Assembly (NCBI GenBank): GCA_963969365.1
Contig: OZ017748.1
Span: 4,089,001 to 4,153,000 of the forward strand
Direction of reading: 5' to 3'
Length of the DNA: 64,000 nt
Source of the DNA: Asterochloris sp. CNOR1
Lineage: Eukaryota; Chlorophyta; Trebouxiophyceae; Trebouxiales; Trebouxiaceae
The notes beneath the pieces are model-generated. The model did not search any database. It was not told the origin of the DNA and saw nothing but the letters and a program-made list of their open reading frames with translations. The position numbers were made by a program, and so were the translations under genes. Below are positions 43,240-55,459 of this stretch, piece after piece. Each line of letters begins with the position of its first letter. The stretch's first letter is position 1.

Positions 43240-46200
43240 ATGCATGCTGCATACAGTCTTGGCCGACAGCATTTTCGGGACCATCACAAAGTCCTGAACT
43301 TCCCTGTCTCTGATGATGCCGGGTCGGGGGTCTCATTTCAGCACCAGCGTGTGCCAGACTTAGAGGTTCCCCTCTTCAGGCTTGCTGATGGTGAATTTGC
43401 TTGCCACCTTTGCTCTCAGCCCGGCAAGTACGAGGCGCGTCGCGAGGATGCCCTCAACAGGGAGATCATGGCCGATGCCATCAAGGACGCAGGAGGCTGG
43501 GAGAACTGCCACAGGTGGCTGGTCGACAGCGAGGGGGAGCTGCACATCTTCACAAGTGGGTCCCTGGTGCTGATGCATATGCAGCACTGACAGCAGGGTG
43601 TGAGGGGCCCTCAGGCCGGTATGAAACCTCTCTCCCTGCCTGATCTGGCACTGCCTCATGCGCACCTGCAGGCCTCACAGACAGGAAGTCTGCAGGCGTG
43701 CTGCACAGCAGCCCCAGCGACAGAGAGATTGCCACACTGTGCTGATATTTGGGATAAAGATGAAGCCCTTTCCCAGATGCTCTGGCCTGCAACTGAATCT
43801 GGATGGTTGTATGGCTCTGCTTACCTCTAAATGGTGTGCCTCTGCAGCATGGTCCATCATCTTGGCCTACATCAGCATTCAGTCTGGGAAGAAGAAGGTC
43901 GGGGGGCAAAGGTCCACGTTTGCAGACAACACTGTGCGGGCGCTCCTGGACTCCGGCCACCAGGCCTGGCTGACCGCAAGCAGCCCTGAAGTGCAGGCCA
44001 TGTTCGCAAAGCAGGTGTGACTGTGCTTTGCCCTGCCAAAGAGCGTCGCCAGCTGCCTTGCCGCCACATTAGCCCAGTGGCCAGACTGGTGGTCAGGCCG
44101 CTGGCCCAGTGGCTGTGTCACTGTGGACTGGGTCTTGAGGGGTCCTGGAGTAGGGCCTCTGCTCGAGCCTCCATATGCGCACGTGGGGTCCCAGCGGCAG
44201 TCGACACAAGGATCGAAGATGTCATCTCCTGTGTGCAGGCTGCGCCGCAGGCTGCGGGGGTGGATGGTGGCAGGGACTCCCCCACAGGCGGCAACGGCCC
44301 GCTCACGCCAGAGGTAGGTCTGGCAAGGGCTTGGCGGATTGCATACGCATACTACCTTTGTAGGCCGCTCCGCAGCGCTGCTGTGCCCAGCCCCTCGAGA
44401 TCTCCCCTGCCCCTTGCACCTGCTGCAACTTGCCTCCTGGCTCCTGCCGTCGCTGAAGGCATGGCCTGCATCTGCTGTGCCCTGCCACTGCCCGCTGCAT
44501 GCGCTGCCAGGCAGAGCTGCCTTCCGAGGTACGCTGAGCAAAGCCTCATTTGCCCCTTTAGGCGCTCAGGCATGCGTATGCCGTGGATGGAGATGTGGGT
44601 GAGATGGCGGTCAGCGACCCCAAGGGCAAGGGGAAGGCCGGGGCGGCCCCGGAGGTGAGCTGCTGCACCTCTTGAAGGGACACATCTGCCAGAAGGGTTG
44701 TGTGCAGGCCGTCTGTATGAGTGGTGCCACAGCTTCAGGGCCAAGGGCTGTGCTGGCTGCAGGCCCAGGAGTCGACTCCTCTCAACTCCAGCAACACTCC
44801 GGGGACCGTTCCTGCGCTGGTTGACATGGGCAGGCCTGACGGTCAGGTGAAGATCTGTCTTGCTGAGCTCATGGCTTCATGGCAAGAACTGTTGGTTGTG
44901 AGCAGCCAGGGGTTTTGAGCCCTCACACTGGTGCCCTGCTGTGAGGTGCTGAGCACAGGGTGGCTCCTCAGCCTGGCATATGAAGAAGTGGTACATCTGT
45001 GGAACCAGCCAGGAGATCTGTGGTGCGCCCTGCGGCCAGGCCATTGCCTCTGGCCATGCCAGACCTGTAGCTCTGTTGCTCGAGGCCTGCAGCCGGATCC
45101 AGTGCCTCTGCCCTCCCACCACACCATCCAGGCTCACTGCCGTTAGCTAACGATCCATTTCAATGCACCCTCCTGTTACAGCTGTCTCCACAACTCTGCT
45201 CATCAAAGGCAGCAGTTCACACTGATGTGCCCTCCTCCTCCCGGCAGTCCCTGTCTCATCGCCTACTCCAGCACATGCCCATGCTCAGGCTGCCAGCCCT
45301 GGAGCAGCCGGCCCCAAGATGCTTTGGAAAGCTTACCTGTGCCTTGTGCCTGCAAACTGATGCTGTGGCCCTGCCCCGCTGCCAAGCCCAGACATGCTGC
45401 TCTTGCAGACAAGCCAAGCCCAATATGCGCGCAGACAGTGCTGCAGGCCCAGGCGTTGCACAGTGCTGATGTTTGCTCTGTCCCACAAGCTGCTGACATT
45501 GAAGGCACCAGGCCCCCTCCATGTTGCGCGGCCCATGTATATGGAACCCCCTGGCCCTTCTTGGACTGCAGCCCGACGTTGAGTATGACCCCCAGGTGGA
45601 GGCACAGGCCCTGCCAGCCTGCCATGCAGAGGTGGTGTTTCCCCTTCCCCTCTGCGAACAGGCTCAAATCTTGAGCTTTGTCCTGTGCCCTGCAGGCTCC
45701 TGATGGTGATGGTGCGGGCCCGTCCCATGTTGCAAGCCCTGACATGGCGCCTGGCCCCCGCCGCTCCACCAGGCAGCTACCCCCCACCCTGGACGATGCA
45801 GCCCGTTACCGCATGTGGAGCAACAGACCCCTGCCTCAGGCAGGCGACCGTGGCGCTGAGGACCCCGCCGGGCAGGGTGGCCCCAGGATGGGGCGCGTAC
45901 AGCAGCCCTCACCTGTGGAGGGCGGAGCCAGCAGCCCTGCTGAGGTCATACGCCGGGTGAGGCTGCACCCTGCAGGAGCGGTCTGCAAAAGCTTCTTGTG
46001 GCTGTAGTACTGTGGCGTGAGCGATCACACAAGCCTGGCTGCACCTCGCGTTGACTAGCTTGAGAGTTGGCTGCCTGCGCAGACACGCCACACAGTAACC
46101 TGGCTTGGCGGGGATGGCATGGCCACACTCCTGCAGGTCGCCCAAAGCTGAGTGGGCGCTTGCAGGCCTGACTGTCTGGCATTGGATGTGTGCTGGCTGC

Positions 46201-46561
46201 TGTTTATCAGAGCAGCACGTTGCCTGCCAGGTCCGCATGGAGCTCAAGAGTCTGCACAGACAGCTGATCTGGCAAGTGCTGCTTTCTGCTGACAGGCACA
46301 TGTTGTCTGTGGCAATTTCAGGAATGTCTCAGGAAAAAGGAGGAGCTCAGGAGGGTCCGCATCAGCAAGGCGATGATCGTCGACCGTCGTAAGAGAGGCA
46401 AGAGGTGCTTGAGGGACACGCAGATCAAGCTCGATGCGTGCATCAAACTGGTGAATGATGTCATGGCCGAAGAGGCAAAGATCGTGGCCGACGAGAAGCG
46501 GCTCGAGGACATTGTGCGCAGTCTGGGCGGCGACCCCACCCCGTCTCGTTCCAGGCGATGA
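43240..46561 (+). CDS. Gene X: possible zinc-binding protein with basic coiled-coil C-terminus, unknown family
   Basis: Seven exons (43240-43555, 43848-44014, 44239-44313, 44562-44654, 44763-44846, 45696-45956, 46322-46561) close in phase to 411 codons. Exon 1 has Cys-x2-Cys and a later Cys-His pair (EFACHLCSQPGKYEARREDA; GGWENCHRWLVDSEGE), which could bind one zinc ion. Exon 2 has a Lys run (IQSGKKKVGGQRSTFADNTV). The middle is Pro/Gly/Ser-rich and probably disordered. The last exon is a highly charged helix (CLRKKEELRRVRISKAMIVD; AEEAKIVADEKRLEDIVRSL) ending PTPSRSRR. I recognise no family; a nucleic-acid-binding role is only a guess from the charge. The start Met was chosen as the first ATG in the open frame. 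The last codons lie inside repeat R2, and a fragment of them recurs after gene A. Confidence 0.68.
45380..45560 (+). repeat. Degraded copies of part of gene X exon 45696-45956
   Basis: Segments near 45386 (aagcccagacatgct) and 45508-45555 (catgttgcgcggcccatgta) resemble the exon sequence around 45725-45755 (catgttgcaagccctgacat). They lie in the intron before that exon. Confidence 0.5.
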
Positions 46562-47642
46562 CGGTGGCACACGCTTCACCACACAGCCTACTTGGCGCTC
46601 CTCCCCAGGGACTCATGTTGTGTAGCCTCCTGCTGTAGCGTGAGCCGATACCGAGTTGGCCATGTTGCAGCAGAGCCCCCTTGGCCCTTCTGTACAGTCC
46701 ACCCTCCTGTACATATGTCAGACTCCTGCTTTGCTTGTGTTGCGTTTTTCTTGATTGCGCTGGCCTCTTTCCCTCATCGAGGGGCCGGCAGTCCTTGCTC
46801 TGTGTCGTGAAATTTTGCCACTGCGTGTCCTTGTTGCCTTTCTTGCTGATGCCCATGACGATCCTCTCGCCGCCCGCTGCATGCTTGCACTGCACGCTGT
46901 GAATGACCAAGTCTGTTGACAAGTAACATTGCGTACAGAGAAGCATGGCAAGTGTGCACCGCTTTACTGGCAGGCGGATGTGCCTGCCTTCATGCAGCAC
47001 TTGCGTGCGCTGATGTTGAACCAGGGCTGAGCATCTGCACACAGGAGGCACTATGCAGGTTGCAGCAGCACAAACAACCAGAGGTTCCTCGTCCCACGAT
47101 TGACTGCTTGCAGTTGGACTGAGACTGCCATTCTCTACACACTGCTGCCGTCTGTGCATTGCCAGTGTAGCAGGCACCCTGACACTGCATGCATCATGAC
47201 CACATCAACATCTGCCATTCCTTCCAGTCACAGGGCTTGCAACACCTAGGCCTATTGTTGCCTCCGCTGGACAGATTGGCAGAGGTGCCCTTGCTCGTCC
47301 TTCTTGACCACCCAATGGCTGATGCTGGGGACTGGGTGGGGGCACAAGGCTCATGAGCGCCTGGTCCAGCAGGGAAGGGGCTGATCAGTCATGACTGGCA
47401 TGCTCTACGGCAGAGCGGCGGCTGAGCAGCTTTGCCATGGGCACAGCAGAGCAAAGCACGGTTTTGGCGTGTGTGGCTCTCCATTGCAAGGGACTACCAG
47501 CTGCAGCTGTTCAGCAGACAGGCCCTGCGGCAGGCGGACATTTAGCTGGGGCACGTCAGGTACAGGGTTGGGAAGGGCAGCAACCAGCATCGCAGCGGGT
47601 GAGACTGCGCCTGAGGGTTGCTGCATGCAGCAAGACTCTGCA
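46517..47642 (+). repeat. Direct repeat R2, 1.1 kb (partner at 39703-40828)
   Basis: R2 begins in the last exon of gene X and continues through its 3' flank. Near-identity ends at about 47629-47642, where R1 and R2 diverge. See R1 for the pattern of differences. No TGTAA signal was found in either copy, so the poly(A) site of gene X is unclear. Confidence 0.9.
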
Positions 47643-48150
47643 GCAGTCTTGGCCTGGCTTGACGGCCAGCATTGGCATGCTTGGCAATAAGAGTCACAAC
47701 CTTTGACATCTGCATGCCAGGGTTGGATGCAATTTGTGACTTGTGATATGCAGAGTGAATGCCCTCCAAGCCAGGCCATGAGTGCATCGCACCATGGGGT
47801 TGCACCTGAATGTCAGGTGTTCCTCAATGTAAGCACCGACAGACTGCGGCTGCTTTGAGTGTGCTGATCCATACTGCTGGTCTCTGGAGAGATGGCTCTT
47901 GAGGACAATAGCGTTGTTCACATTGTTCTGTTTTACAGGGCTACAGTTACTGAGTGACAGACCCTGACCGAGGGACACGACTGCTGACTTTTACAAAACA
48001 AAACACTGCCTGCTGGCCTGTTGCGCGTCTGTGCATGGAAGGAGACTCGTGCAAAGTCGTGCTAGTCTTAAGGGGCTTTGTCTGCCATTTCTGTATACTT
48101 TGTAAAAACAGGACACCACTCTCAAACATCGAAATCGCGCAAGAGGCTGT
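47643..48150. other. Upstream region of gene B
   Basis: No exon is supported. It presumably contains the promoter and 5' UTR of gene B. Similarity to the matching region upstream of gene A is not obvious by eye. Confidence 0.4.
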
Positions 48151-50704
48151 ATGGAAGAGACCCACTCAGTGGAAGGGGGCAGTCCGGCGAAGCAGACGTA
48201 CAGTGAGGTCAGAGAGCACACTGATGGCGAATGGTGGGTGGCTGCTCCTGTCGAGTCCTGCTCTGCTGCACTGTCCAGCAGAACACCAAGGCAGAGCTCT
48301 CTGACCATCAGAGTTGATGTTGTCATCCTATCTGCTGCTGTAGGCGAGACCTCTGCACAGCTACTGAGCGGGAGCTGCAGAGAAGGGGGTGTCTGGAGTA
48401 TAATGCTATTGCTACAGAACTTCTTGCCAGATACAGCATCAAGCAGTCCCTGCGTGTGAAGGACTATTACAGAGGTGTGGAGCACAACCTCACATGGCTC
48501 AAGTCTGTTACTTACTGCTGCTGTGTTCATTGCTGCAGCCCTGCCGGGATCCTGACCTATGCCCGATCTGCAGAAGCAACTCGTGTGCCTGCAGATGGAG
48601 TTGCCAGGCCGTACCAGAGCCTGCGCTGGGCAACTGTGGCGGGCGAGACGCTGAAGAACTACAAGCTCATTGCACGGCGCCTGTGCGACAGGTGGCAGGC
48701 CGATCCGCACCAGGAGGGATCAACAGGTCAGACCTTTGCTGCTGGTGCCCTGTTGTTGTGACATTATATCACAGGCCAAGCAAAGCTTGAATCTGAGGCT
48801 TCAACGGGGACCTTCAGCCTGCCAGGGACTGCCTGTGTTGATCAGGGCTTTTGGCCTGCATTGCAGGCTTGCCAGCTCTGTGCATGCCAGTGACAGTGGT
48901 CCCGATTTGCCTGCCTTCAGGTCAGTCAGGCCACGAGCCCTCTGAAGGGACACAGACGCAGGAAGGTCAGCCTGGCGCAGGTGCTGCAGGCAATGTGCAA
49001 CAGCCAGTGTCAACAGGGCAAGGGTCCTTGGGACAGGGTGGGGAGCGGGAGCAGATGGAGCAGGTGTCTGCTTTTAAGCATGGCTCATGTCGTGCAGGTT
49101 CATGTTTGTGTCGACGCCTGGCAGGAACACTGTGAATGCTTTTCACTTTGGGCATACAGCTGAGGCACAGAGGATCTGAAAGGCTTGGCTGCACTGGTGC
49201 CACTGCTCTTATGACTGCACATGCAGGATCACAAAAGGCGGAGGACAAACAGCACGTACACAAGTGAGGTGAACAAGATTGACAGGTAGGTTTTGGTGTT
49301 GCTCATTCGCATTCTGTAGTGCAGCGGCGCAGCTTCAGCTGCATGCATTTTGTTTTTGGTTTGAGCCTGAGCAGGGCTAATGGGAGGTGACTCTGGATTC
49401 ACAACATGCTTTCTGTGTGCAGTGTGCGCAAGCTGTTCAACAAGACAGTAGCAACACTGTTCGACTTCCATTATCCCCGCAACCAGCAAGTCGCCAAGTG
49501 GGTCATCAATGCCAAGGTGCTGCAAGTGGAGAAACGCCAGTACCCATCAACTGGCCACAGCGGCGACACCTATGTCACCTTCTTTGACAACACCATCGGG
49601 CCAGTCAAAGGCCTGATCCACGCTGCCGCCAAGCTGGCAGAGCTTGCAGACAGGGGTAGGCTGCCTCAGCTGAGGGCACACATTGCTCTGCTCTGCTTTG
49701 CTTTGCCTTGCCTTGCCTTGCTTTGCTTTGCTTTGCTTTGCCTTGCTTTGCTTTGCATTTGGGGTGCATTTTTTATGCAGGTCGTGATTGAGCACAGTGT
49801 TCCTTCCTGCAGAGGCGGCACAGGAGCCATCCTTTCAGTGGACAGCTGCTCAGAAGCAGTTGCCTCTCTATTCAGTTCTGAATCAGGTCCACCCTACTTT
49901 AGGTGACGCTATGCCTGGTGAGGTCTGCCTTTGGGCAACCTTGCTTAGCTTTTCTCAGCATCCTCAGGTTTCTGTGAGTGTCAACAATGGCTGACTATCT
50001 GGTCGCAGCTGACCCAAGGCAGAGGCAAGCGGAGTCGATGCAACAGGACGCTGACAGCTCAGCAGCCGCAGGTCTGCCCATTGGCAGTCATTGCAGCTTG
50101 TTGCCTTAGCAACATTGCTTGACACAGTGACAATGGACCCCTTGTCTCACTTCTCAGTTGCCTCATGTGTTGAGGCTGTAACCAGTGCTTGACTCATGTT
50201 GCTTGAACTGCAGGAGCTGAACATGCCAGCACGCCACCACAGGAGCAGCAGGTCCCAGATGGGGCTGAGTGGCACACACTCAGCACCCTGAAGGCCAAGA
50301 CCAAAGAGCTTCGCTCACAAATGGACAAGCTGAAGGCAGAGCTGGTGGCTGCCCAGCAAGAGAGGGACACATTGCAAGCTAGCCTTCCAGATGAAGAGGA
50401 GTCAGCAAGCATCATAAGCACCTTGATGGAGAAGGCTAAGCAGGCTGAAGCCAGCTGGAAACAGAAGTGTAAGGAAGCTGTTGATGCTGAGTCTGTCTGG
50501 AAAAAGATCAAGCAGGACGCCAATGATGCTGAGGTTGTCTTAAATAACATCAAGCAGGAAGCTGATGGCATTGAAGCAAGACGGTCACAGGCTGGTGCTG
50601 CTCTGGCAGCAAAGATTGCTGAGATTGATCGGTTGCAAGATGCTAATGACACAACAGAAAGGCAGCTTGCAACAGCCCATCAGGATGTCTTGAAGTTCTT
50701 TTAG
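48151..50704 (+). CDS. Gene B: coiled-coil protein of unknown family (paralogue of gene A)
   Basis: Nine exons (48151-48233, 48344-48474, 48595-48726, 48921-49063, 49227-49285, 49423-49655, 49813-49917, 50009-50071, 50214-50704) close to 479 codons. Exons 2, 5, 6, 7, 8 and 9 have exactly the same lengths as in gene A; exons 1, 3 and 4 differ by whole codons. The starts are related (MEETHSVEGG and AKQTYSEVREHTDGEW against MDNSV and QEYTEAREHHPHEW in A). Exon 6 is the best conserved (VRKLFNKTVATLFDFHYPRN; STGHSGDTYVTFFDNTIGPV). The coiled coil is intact but more diverged in its second half, and the protein ends DVLKFF as in A. Exon sequence is better kept than intron sequence, so both copies are probably functional. 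Role unknown. Confidence 0.82.
49686..49757 (+). repeat. Pentanucleotide microsatellite (TTTGC)n
   Basis: About fourteen units of tttgc and ttgcc variants lie in the intron after exon 6 of gene B. The matching intron of gene A has only a few units (ctctgctttgcttcg near 38730), so the array expanded after the duplication or shrank in A. Confidence 0.9.
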
Positions 50705-51593
50705 TGCTTGTCAACCATCCTCCTGGTGTCTCAAATGACTTGATGTTGTTTTGTTCAAGACCACCCTGTTCAGTGTAACAGAAAATGCCATTCAGCCCAA
50801 CTTTAAGCAGGTAAAACAAACTTCAGCCCGGACAGATGTAGACCACAGAGTCATCACGCATCAACAGCTGTACACTTCAGGAGCATTGCTGGCCATGCCG
50901 GTTGACAGCCTGACTTCAGAGGTTCATCCTGCAACTTCTGAAGTTGACGTATGCAGAGTGTCTGATCAAAGCCTAAAGAGAAGACGTATCTGCCAAGTGC
51001 TGAATCTCTCACTGAATGCCAGGGAGGAAGTCTGAGGCACACCGACTGTCATCACGCAGAAGGAATGTGAATAAATTTGGAAAGATTTCTGTGGAGGCAT
51101 AAAGAGAGGCAATAATGGCTTTGCCCCCCGGCCCCCACCCCCAAGTTGCAGTGTCAAAGCTCAACGCTATCATTTGCTGCGCTGATAAAATTGCACACAC
51201 CCCTGCACCCAGGGCTGCCGGCAGCTATGCATCAATTGCATGCTGCAGGTAGCCTGTACCTCTGCGTGCAGCGCTGTGTGCAGTCTGTCACTTTTGTGCC
51301 TGACACAGCGGGTGCTGAAGGCTACCTCTCCAAGCGGTAGCCTATTCATTGCGCTGCCCTGCCTTGCTGAGGCAGGTCAACACCTTGAGCTGAAGGCGTG
51401 CCACCTGGAGCGATGCCAGCAGCTGACTTTGCACCTGCAAGCACGAAAGCAGGTGGTCGTTGTTCTGGCGGGCGCTTCAGGGCTGATGAGGCCTGCCATT
51501 GCTGTGGGTGTCTAAAGTTCTGGTGTAAATGACAGCAGGCAAGTCCTGTGCCAAGCGGCGCGCGTAAAGCCAGTATGCTGCCCCGGACACAAG
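50705..51593. other. Convergent 3' flanks of gene B and P1
   Basis: No exon is supported. Apart from the gene B poly(A) signal I see no defined element. A minus-strand TGTAA for P1 was not found close to its stop. Confidence 0.4.
50774..50778 (+). terminator. TGTAA poly(A) signal of gene B
   Basis: It lies 70 bases after the gene B stop codon. Confidence 0.55.
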
Positions 51594-54500
51594 TCAGCCA
51601 AAGGATGCGGCTGGGGAGGACGCGGCCTGCTTCTGAATTGCTGCTGGCGCCAGCAGCAGCTGAATGAGTCTTATGTCACTGCGACCAAGAATGAGGCCCC
51701 AGAGCAAAGGCCTGGCTTCCCCTGCTCCACACATCGACCAGCAGCCGTCACGTCGGAGAGATCTTTGGTTGCGCACCAAGAGGAGCAGGTGCTGCTGCAT
51801 TTGGCCTGCATGGTCTCTCTCGGGAAGGACTCCCTTTTGGCATGTGGCCCCCGCCAGGTGGACGCTTCTTGCTGCCAGACAGACACCAGCCAATGTCTGG
51901 AGGGAGCAGGTGATCAACACTTGCTCCTGGGGGCAGCCCTCCAGCTGGAGAAGGACGCAGCAATGGCCACCCTGGGAGTGCTGGGGCTGCGCAAAACCCT
52001 AGACCCCGACAGCCTCACCCTGCTCTGGACGTGCCCCACGCCCTGCCCCCCGCAGCTGCACTCCTCACGCCACCGCACGACAGCTGACAGGTCGGCTGTG
52101 TTGCCGTCGAACTGCCGTGCCACCATCTGCAGGTGGGCACACGCTTCGCACATGGGCGCCGCCGGCGCCTGTCCCTGGGGCGCCCTGGCGGTCGAGGCAG
52201 CCACCAGGGCAGCCTGCATGCAGAGATTTCATGGCGATTGCTGGCAGGGTGGGCTTTGGCAGGGTGGCCGCCGGGTGTAGCAAAGATGGCCTTTTGTGCA
52301 GCGGGCAGGTCAACTGCCAGACAGAGAAGGAGAGCACTATTGGCTATGCGACACTTGTTGCAAATGGGCACGTGCTCACCAAACGATCCTGTGTATGCCT
52401 TTGCCTTGTTGGTCCCAGACCCACAGGCAGACTCAAGTCCCAAGAACCAAAAAGGATCAGCCCTTGCTACAGAAAACTGCAGTGGCATTGCTTGTTGCAT
52501 CCGCCAGGGCATACTGTCAGATGGGGTGTTGGTCTTTGCTGCAGGCATGTGTACAGCGTTGCACCTGGTGGGAAGCAGCCACAAGACAGACAGAGATGTA
52601 AGCTGACTGTCACCAGGGCAGGCATTGCCTCGATGCCAATGATCACATGAACCCAGCAGGGACATTGAGGCGGGGTGACCCCACTGTCACAGCTGACGGC
52701 TGCATGTCTGTCAGCGCACCGGTCTGCAGAAACAGCTGGATGTTGCCATCTGCACCACCCTAGACCAGCTGCTGACGCCAGCGCTGCAGGCAGGGAGACC
52801 TGTCTGTGGAGCCCGGCACAGGCAGACAAGCCTTGTTGCAGGCGGTCCTGGTGAAGGCGGCAGTGCAGCACCACCACACCCTCTGCGCCTATACTGCAGT
52901 TGGTGCTTGCAGTTCTCAGCTGCTGTGGCAGGGCCTTGCCAGCATCTGGCCACTGCAGTGCACCACCCAGAGCCTGCCCTGCACCGCTTCCCCTGCAATT
53001 GGCGTGCCCCCTGCCCAGCTGCCCAGAGCAGCATCACGGCCCTAGTCAGCATCCCCACAACCCAGACTGCATTGCAAGAGGCCCTGCAACCCACCTTCTG
53101 TTGCATCGCCTTGAGCGTCGCCGCCTGCAGCTGCACCCACCCCCTGTCCTCGCCGGGGCCCTCAGGGGCGTGCTTGCTCTCATAGACAGCCTCAAGCCTC
53201 CCCAGATCCAGGCTGGCTCGAGCGCCCCTCCCCAACACTGCGTCGCGGGGTGTCACCCTCATTGTGTTCCTCAGAGCGAGCTCCCGGGGACCCATGTCAG
53301 AGGAGGCTCGGCGCCAGCCCCTGGCTGCAGTGGCTGAGTCTGACGTGGTGCGCCGCACAGACTGCATGGCTGCATGGCGAGAAGGGGCGCACCCTGGGCC
53401 GTAGAGCCAGTCCAGGCTGGGGGTGGGGCCATCAATGCTGCTGCGCTCGCTCTCGCTGCTGGACCTGCAGGCAAGGAAGGGCTGCCTGTCAAGGCCAGCT
53501 TGCGAGCACGCCTGGCAGCTTATTGTTTGGAGAGCTGAGGCTGCCGTAGTCAGTCCCACTGCACTGGACCTGCAGGCAGAGAGTGCAGTTCATGGGTCCT
53601 TCCTGGCTGCAGGTCGGGCGGGTGTCGCTGGCATGTAAGCGGTGGCCTTCCGAAATCCCACTGCTGTACCTGCAAACAGGGCAGGGCACTTTCAAGGCCT
53701 TGCACAGGCACGCCTGGCAGGGGCACTGGGGAGTCTGGATGGTGCTGGAGAATCAATGCTGCTGCCATCGCCCCTTGCTAGACCTGCAGGCAGGTTGAGG
53801 TTTGCAAGGAGGCTCCTGGTCAACTGAGCAGTTTTCTTCTAGGCAGTGGTTGCTGGCCCTGCAGCTGGGAGCAGAGCTCAGCTGAGGGCATACTCGGCAG
53901 AGGCGTGCAGCCCCCTGCTGCTGCAAATGCCATCCCTGCCAAACTGGTGAGAGCATTGGCAGTGGAATGAGTTGGGGGCTGATTATTGGCTTCCTGCTGG
54001 GTCTGCAGGCAGTGGAGGAAAGCGCACCTCATATGGCTGTCTGGGCACAAGCTTGAGTGCTGCCCAACTTTCTTGGCAGACAAGTAATGTTTCGCCCTTT
54101 CTGCTGGGCCTCATCAGAGCCTCTTATGCATCTGAAAGTGCATTTAAGCTGCCTGGCCAAGCTGCTCTGTGTAAGCGCATTTTGCTTTGTGGACACAGCC
54201 AGACCCAACAGACTGGGACGTACGCCTGCAGGTCAGTGTTTGACATGGTTGTCATGTGCAATGTCCATGTGTGGCCCGCACACAGCAGTGCACCGGGCAG
54301 CGCACAGCCAAGTGGACCTCCAACAGGCTCCACATGCCGCCCTAGGGCGTCCAAACTGCCAGCATGTCACAGCACACCATATCTCTGCGCTTCTAGGCAC
54401 TTCAGCACACCAAATCTCTGGGCTTTGGATCATCTGCCTTGAAGGGGCAGGATTCCTGAGAAGGGACAGGATTCCTGGGACGAGTTTATCCCCTTATGCA

Positions 54501-55459
54501 ATGGCTGCCCAAATTGAAATTTTCACACTCTACCGGAACACTGGCAGCTGTATAGTAGCACACCAGAACATGCGCCAGCCATAAGTCGCCCTTGACTGCC
54601 TGTCCTGGCTCAGACTGCAGTTTGGGTGACTGCACAGCATTGCCCGTCACTGCTTGTACCTTGTCTGGCGGCAGGAATCCTCCCCAAGTCCGAAACAAGC
54701 AGGCAGAGCTGTGTGGGGGGCGAGCATGAGGGGCAAGCTCACATGGCAAGCCGACATGGTGGCCCCTCCTGGCTGCTGTTGCTGCTGGTGCGGGAGTCCA
54801 GTATCAGGCCATCATCCATGAGGGCTTTCGTGTCAGCCCTCGTCAGGGATACTGAGCGCCCAGCATCTGACATGAGCAGGGCTGCTCTGGCATCTTGCAT
54901 CGATGCTGCCTTTGACTGGCCTGCAAGCAAAGTGCACAGGCTGAGTCATCACAGGCGGCATCTAGGCCAAGGCAGGGCTGGCCGAACCCAACCTCTGGCT
55001 GCAATGCTGGAGTGCAACCATGTGACCTGACATGTGGCTGGGATGACCATACACTGGGGTGCTGGCTGCCTGGTTGCGGCCTAGGCCTCTTGCTACGACA
55101 GGCAGGTTCATCCACAAAACCAAAGCATTGCTGTGGTGCATACCAAGCCAGAGCTGAAACACCAGTGCTGCAATGCATATCTGCTGCGTAGCAGGGCGGC
55201 ACAGAGCCAGGACGTGGAACGGGACACAGTGTCGCCTGTCGATTGACCTCATGAGGCCAGGCATAGGTGCCATGCACTCCTCTTGTTGGCGCACTACTTT
55301 CACTGCACCTTCTGTGCTTGCTCTCCAGGAGCAATTCCCTGGAGGTCCTTGCTGCGCTGCTGCTGAGCCTGCAGGTACTGGCGTTGCCTCCAGTGCTGCT
55401 GCAGCCACTGCCTCAGTGCCAGACTGGCTCACACCTGTGTGAGGGGGCAATCTCAGCAT
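51594..55459 (-). CDS. P1: first member of a three-gene tandem family of unknown function
   Basis: Supported exons are 55459-55309, 54920-54743, 53464-53095, 52213-52019 and the last 51794-51594; the first four join in phase. One more exon probably lies near 51980-51880, but its edges could not be fixed. Exon 1 encodes MLRLPPHTGVSQSGTEAVAA. Exon 2 has the family motif DARAALLMSDAGRSVSLTR. Exon 3 is Ser/Arg-rich, contains GPRELALRNTMRVTP and ends WVQLQAATLKAMQQK. Exon 4 holds the Cys-rich motif (PMCEACAHLQMVARQF; AVVRWREECSCGGQ). The last exon starts QHLLLLVRNQRSLRRDG and is longer than in P2 and P3. Paralogy with P2 and P3 in exon order and phase is the main support. Several introns hold tandem copies of the downstream acceptor. 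No known domain is recognised. Confidence 0.65.
53465..53795 (-). repeat. About 105-bp tandem decoy acceptors in P1
   Basis: On the minus strand the junction ctgcag plus exon start (plus strand gctggacctgcaggc) recurs at plus positions 53465, 53570, 53670 and 53784, spaced 105, 100 and 114 bp. The functional copy is at 53464. Confidence 0.75.

Noticed and set aside
39703-47642. LTR-type element with R1 and R2 as terminal repeats
   Set aside because: The DNA between the repeats holds intron-rich host-like genes on both strands, with no gag, protease, integrase or reverse transcriptase frame and no primer-binding site. R2 starts inside a coding exon of gene X. A segmental copy fits better.
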